Assembly (NCBI GenBank): GCA_029256565.1
Contig: JAQSXQ010000147.1
Span: 1 to 5,764 of the forward strand
Direction: 5' to 3'
DNA: 5,764 nt
From: Mycobacterium sp.
GTDB taxonomy: Bacteria; Actinomycetota; Actinomycetes; Mycobacteriales; Mycobacteriaceae
Numbering within the stretch: position 1 is the first letter of the stretch; each line of letters begins with the position of its first letter. A model generated the notes under the pieces. That model saw nothing but the letters and a program-made list of their open reading frames with translations. It was not told the origin of the DNA and ran no database searches. This document shows positions 4,727-5,764 of the stretch, piece by piece. The translations under genes were made by a program, and so were the position numbers.

Positions 4727-5764
4727 CGGAAGGCCCGGGAGTACTGCACCGGGTGCGGCAGCGGATGGCCGAGTTCGTCGGCGGCCTGGCGGATCCAGTT
4801 CGGGTTGCGCAGCAGGACCCGCGCGAGGAACACGGCGTCGGCCTCCCCCTCGGCGATGATGCCGTCGGCCTGTTCCGGCTCGGTGATCAATCCGACCGCC
4901 GCGGTGGGGATCTCGACCTCCTTGCGCACCCGGGCCGAGAACGGCACCTGATAGCTGGGGCCAACCGGGATCGCGGCATCGGGTGCCGAACCACCGGACG
5001 AGACGTCGACGAGGTCGACACCGCGACGCTTGAGGTGCGCGGCGAGGTCGATGGTGTCCGCGACCGTCCATCCCGGCCGGACGTCATCGGTGTCCCCGCC
5101 GAGCCAGTCGGTCGCCGAGACGCGGAAGAACAGTGGCAACTCGGCAGGCCAGGCGGCACGCACCGCGTCGACGACCTCGAGTGCGAACCTGGTCCGGTTC
5201 TCGAACGACCCGCCGTAGCGATCGGTGCGGTCGTTCGAGTGCGGCGACAGGAACTGATGGATGAGATAGCCGTGTGCACCGTGGATCTCGAGGACGCGGA
5301 AGCCGGCTACTGCAGCCCGCCCGGCAGCGTCGCCGAACGACGTGACGATGCGGCCGATGTCGTCGACGCTGAGTTCCGCGGGGCTGGGCAGTCTGCCGAA
5401 CGCCAGCTCGCTCGGCCCCACCGTCGGCCAGGACCCCTGCTCGCGTTCCGGGTCCGGCCACGGGCGCCCGGTGGAGCCCTTGCGCCCGGCATGGACCAGT
5501 TGGATCCCGGGCACCGCGCCCTGCGAACTCACGAATGCGGTCAGGCGCGAGAACGCATCAGCCTGCCTTTCGTTCCACAGCCCCAGGTCGTAATCGCTGC
5601 TGCGCCCGGTGGGTTCGATGGCGGTGGCCTCGACCATCGTCAGCGCCGCGCCTGCGACGGCGCGCGAGCCCAGGTGCTGCAGATGCCAGTCGGTGGGCGT
5701 GCCGGTGTCGTCGCCGGCGGGTACCGCGGCGAACTGCATCATCGGGGACATCCATGCGCGGTGG
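4723..5764 (-). CDS. Old yellow enzyme family NADH:flavin oxidoreductase, YqjM/XenA-like (5' end missing)
   Basis: This is an FMN-dependent TIM-barrel ene-reductase that would reduce activated C=C bonds or similar groups with NAD(P)H. Some 346 residues are visible. Numbering from the internal Met at 5751, they include 'GIQLVHAGRKGS' (82-93, matching the YqjM Q102/K109 region) and 'LEIHGAHGYLIHQFLSP' (154-170) with the His157/His160 substrate pair and catalytic Tyr162. They also include 'RYGGSFENR' (178-186), the Arg210 of 'FFRVSATDW', 'AVFLARVLLRNPNW' (306-319), and the terminal 'HPVQYSRAF' with Arg339, the inter-subunit arginine finger of YqjM-type enzymes. The frame stays open upstream of that Met as H-R-A-W, aligning with the family's 'NR..MSPM' segment, so about 18 N-terminal residues lie beyond the right edge and Met 5751 is not the start. 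Oddity: the residue at YqjM Cys26 is Met and that at Tyr28 is Phe. It is the most upstream gene seen in a three-gene operon and overlaps the FAD monooxygenase by GTGA. Confidence 0.93.
   Translation of the reverse strand, partial: HRAWMSPMMQFAAVPAGDDTGTPTDWHLQHLGSRAVAGAALTMVEATAIEPTGRSSDYDLGLWNERQADAFSRLTAFVSSQGAVPGIQLVHAGRKGSTGRPWPDPEREQGSWPTVGPSELAFGRLPSPAELSVDDIGRIVTSFGDAAGRAAVAGFRVLEIHGAHGYLIHQFLSPHSNDRTDRYGGSFENRTRFALEVVDAVRAAWPAELPLFFRVSATDWLGGDTDDVRPGWTVADTIDLAAHLKRRGVDLVDVSSGGSAPDAAIPVGPSYQVPFSARVRKEVEIPTAAVGLITEPEQADGIIAEGEADAVFLARVLLRNPNWIRQAADELGHPLPHPVQYSRAFR

Noticed and set aside
4727..5071. Upstream extension of the FAD monooxygenase to 5071
   Set aside because: The extra 115 residues are Arg/Gly/Pro-rich shadow of the reductase gene, and the FAD-binding strand starts right after GTG 4726.
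5749..5751. ATG at 5751 as the true start of the old yellow enzyme
   Set aside because: The frame is open further upstream, and this Met aligns with an internal conserved Met (YqjM Met22). A start here would lose the first barrel strand.
1..5764. CRISPR arrays, tRNA or rRNA genes, insertion sequences, riboswitches
   Set aside because: No regularly spaced repeats, cloverleaf-like sequence, transposase frame or long terminal repeats were seen, and almost all of the window is coding.

Overview
The window looks like chromosomal DNA of a high-GC actinomycete, most likely a member of the Mycobacteriales such as Mycolicibacterium, Gordonia or Rhodococcus. The evidence is strong GC codon bias, GTG starts at every intra-operon junction, two lipoproteins with classic lipoboxes, a GAF/PucR-type regulator, and a regulator start with no Shine-Dalgarno sequence that fits leaderless expression. 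This placement comes from style and protein character, not from a database match. No RNA gene, insertion sequence, CRISPR array or attachment site was found.

Layout: (1) Bases 1-1138, minus strand: a substrate-binding lipoprotein of an NMT1/THI5/SsuA-like ABC importer. It is followed, with a 4-base GTGA overlap, by the first 32 codons of another gene that leaves the left edge, probably the importer's permease. (2) Bases 1139-1243: a compact divergent promoter region with nested inverted repeats. (3) Bases 1244-2935, plus strand: a GAF-domain transcriptional regulator with a PucR-type C-terminal helix-turn-helix. (4) Bases 2936-2954: a very short convergent junction with GC-rich hairpins around it. 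(5) Bases 2955-5764, minus strand: three genes joined by GTGA overlaps. In transcription order they are a YqjM-like old yellow enzyme (5' end beyond the right edge), a group A FAD monooxygenase resembling 2,6-dihydroxypyridine 3-monooxygenase, and a small secreted lipoprotein of unknown function.

Working model (inference): the regulator senses a small molecule through its GAF domain and controls the divergent importer. The convergent operon supplies an ene-reductase and an aromatic or heteroaromatic hydroxylase that could act on the same or a related compound, with a lipoprotein at the cell envelope. The substrate cannot be read from the sequence. Nothing shown here proves that the two gene blocks share a pathway. 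The most unusual points are the old yellow enzyme's altered flavin-site residues (Met and Phe where YqjM has Cys26 and Tyr28), the tight coupling of a cytoplasmic monooxygenase to a lipoprotein, and the probably leaderless regulator.
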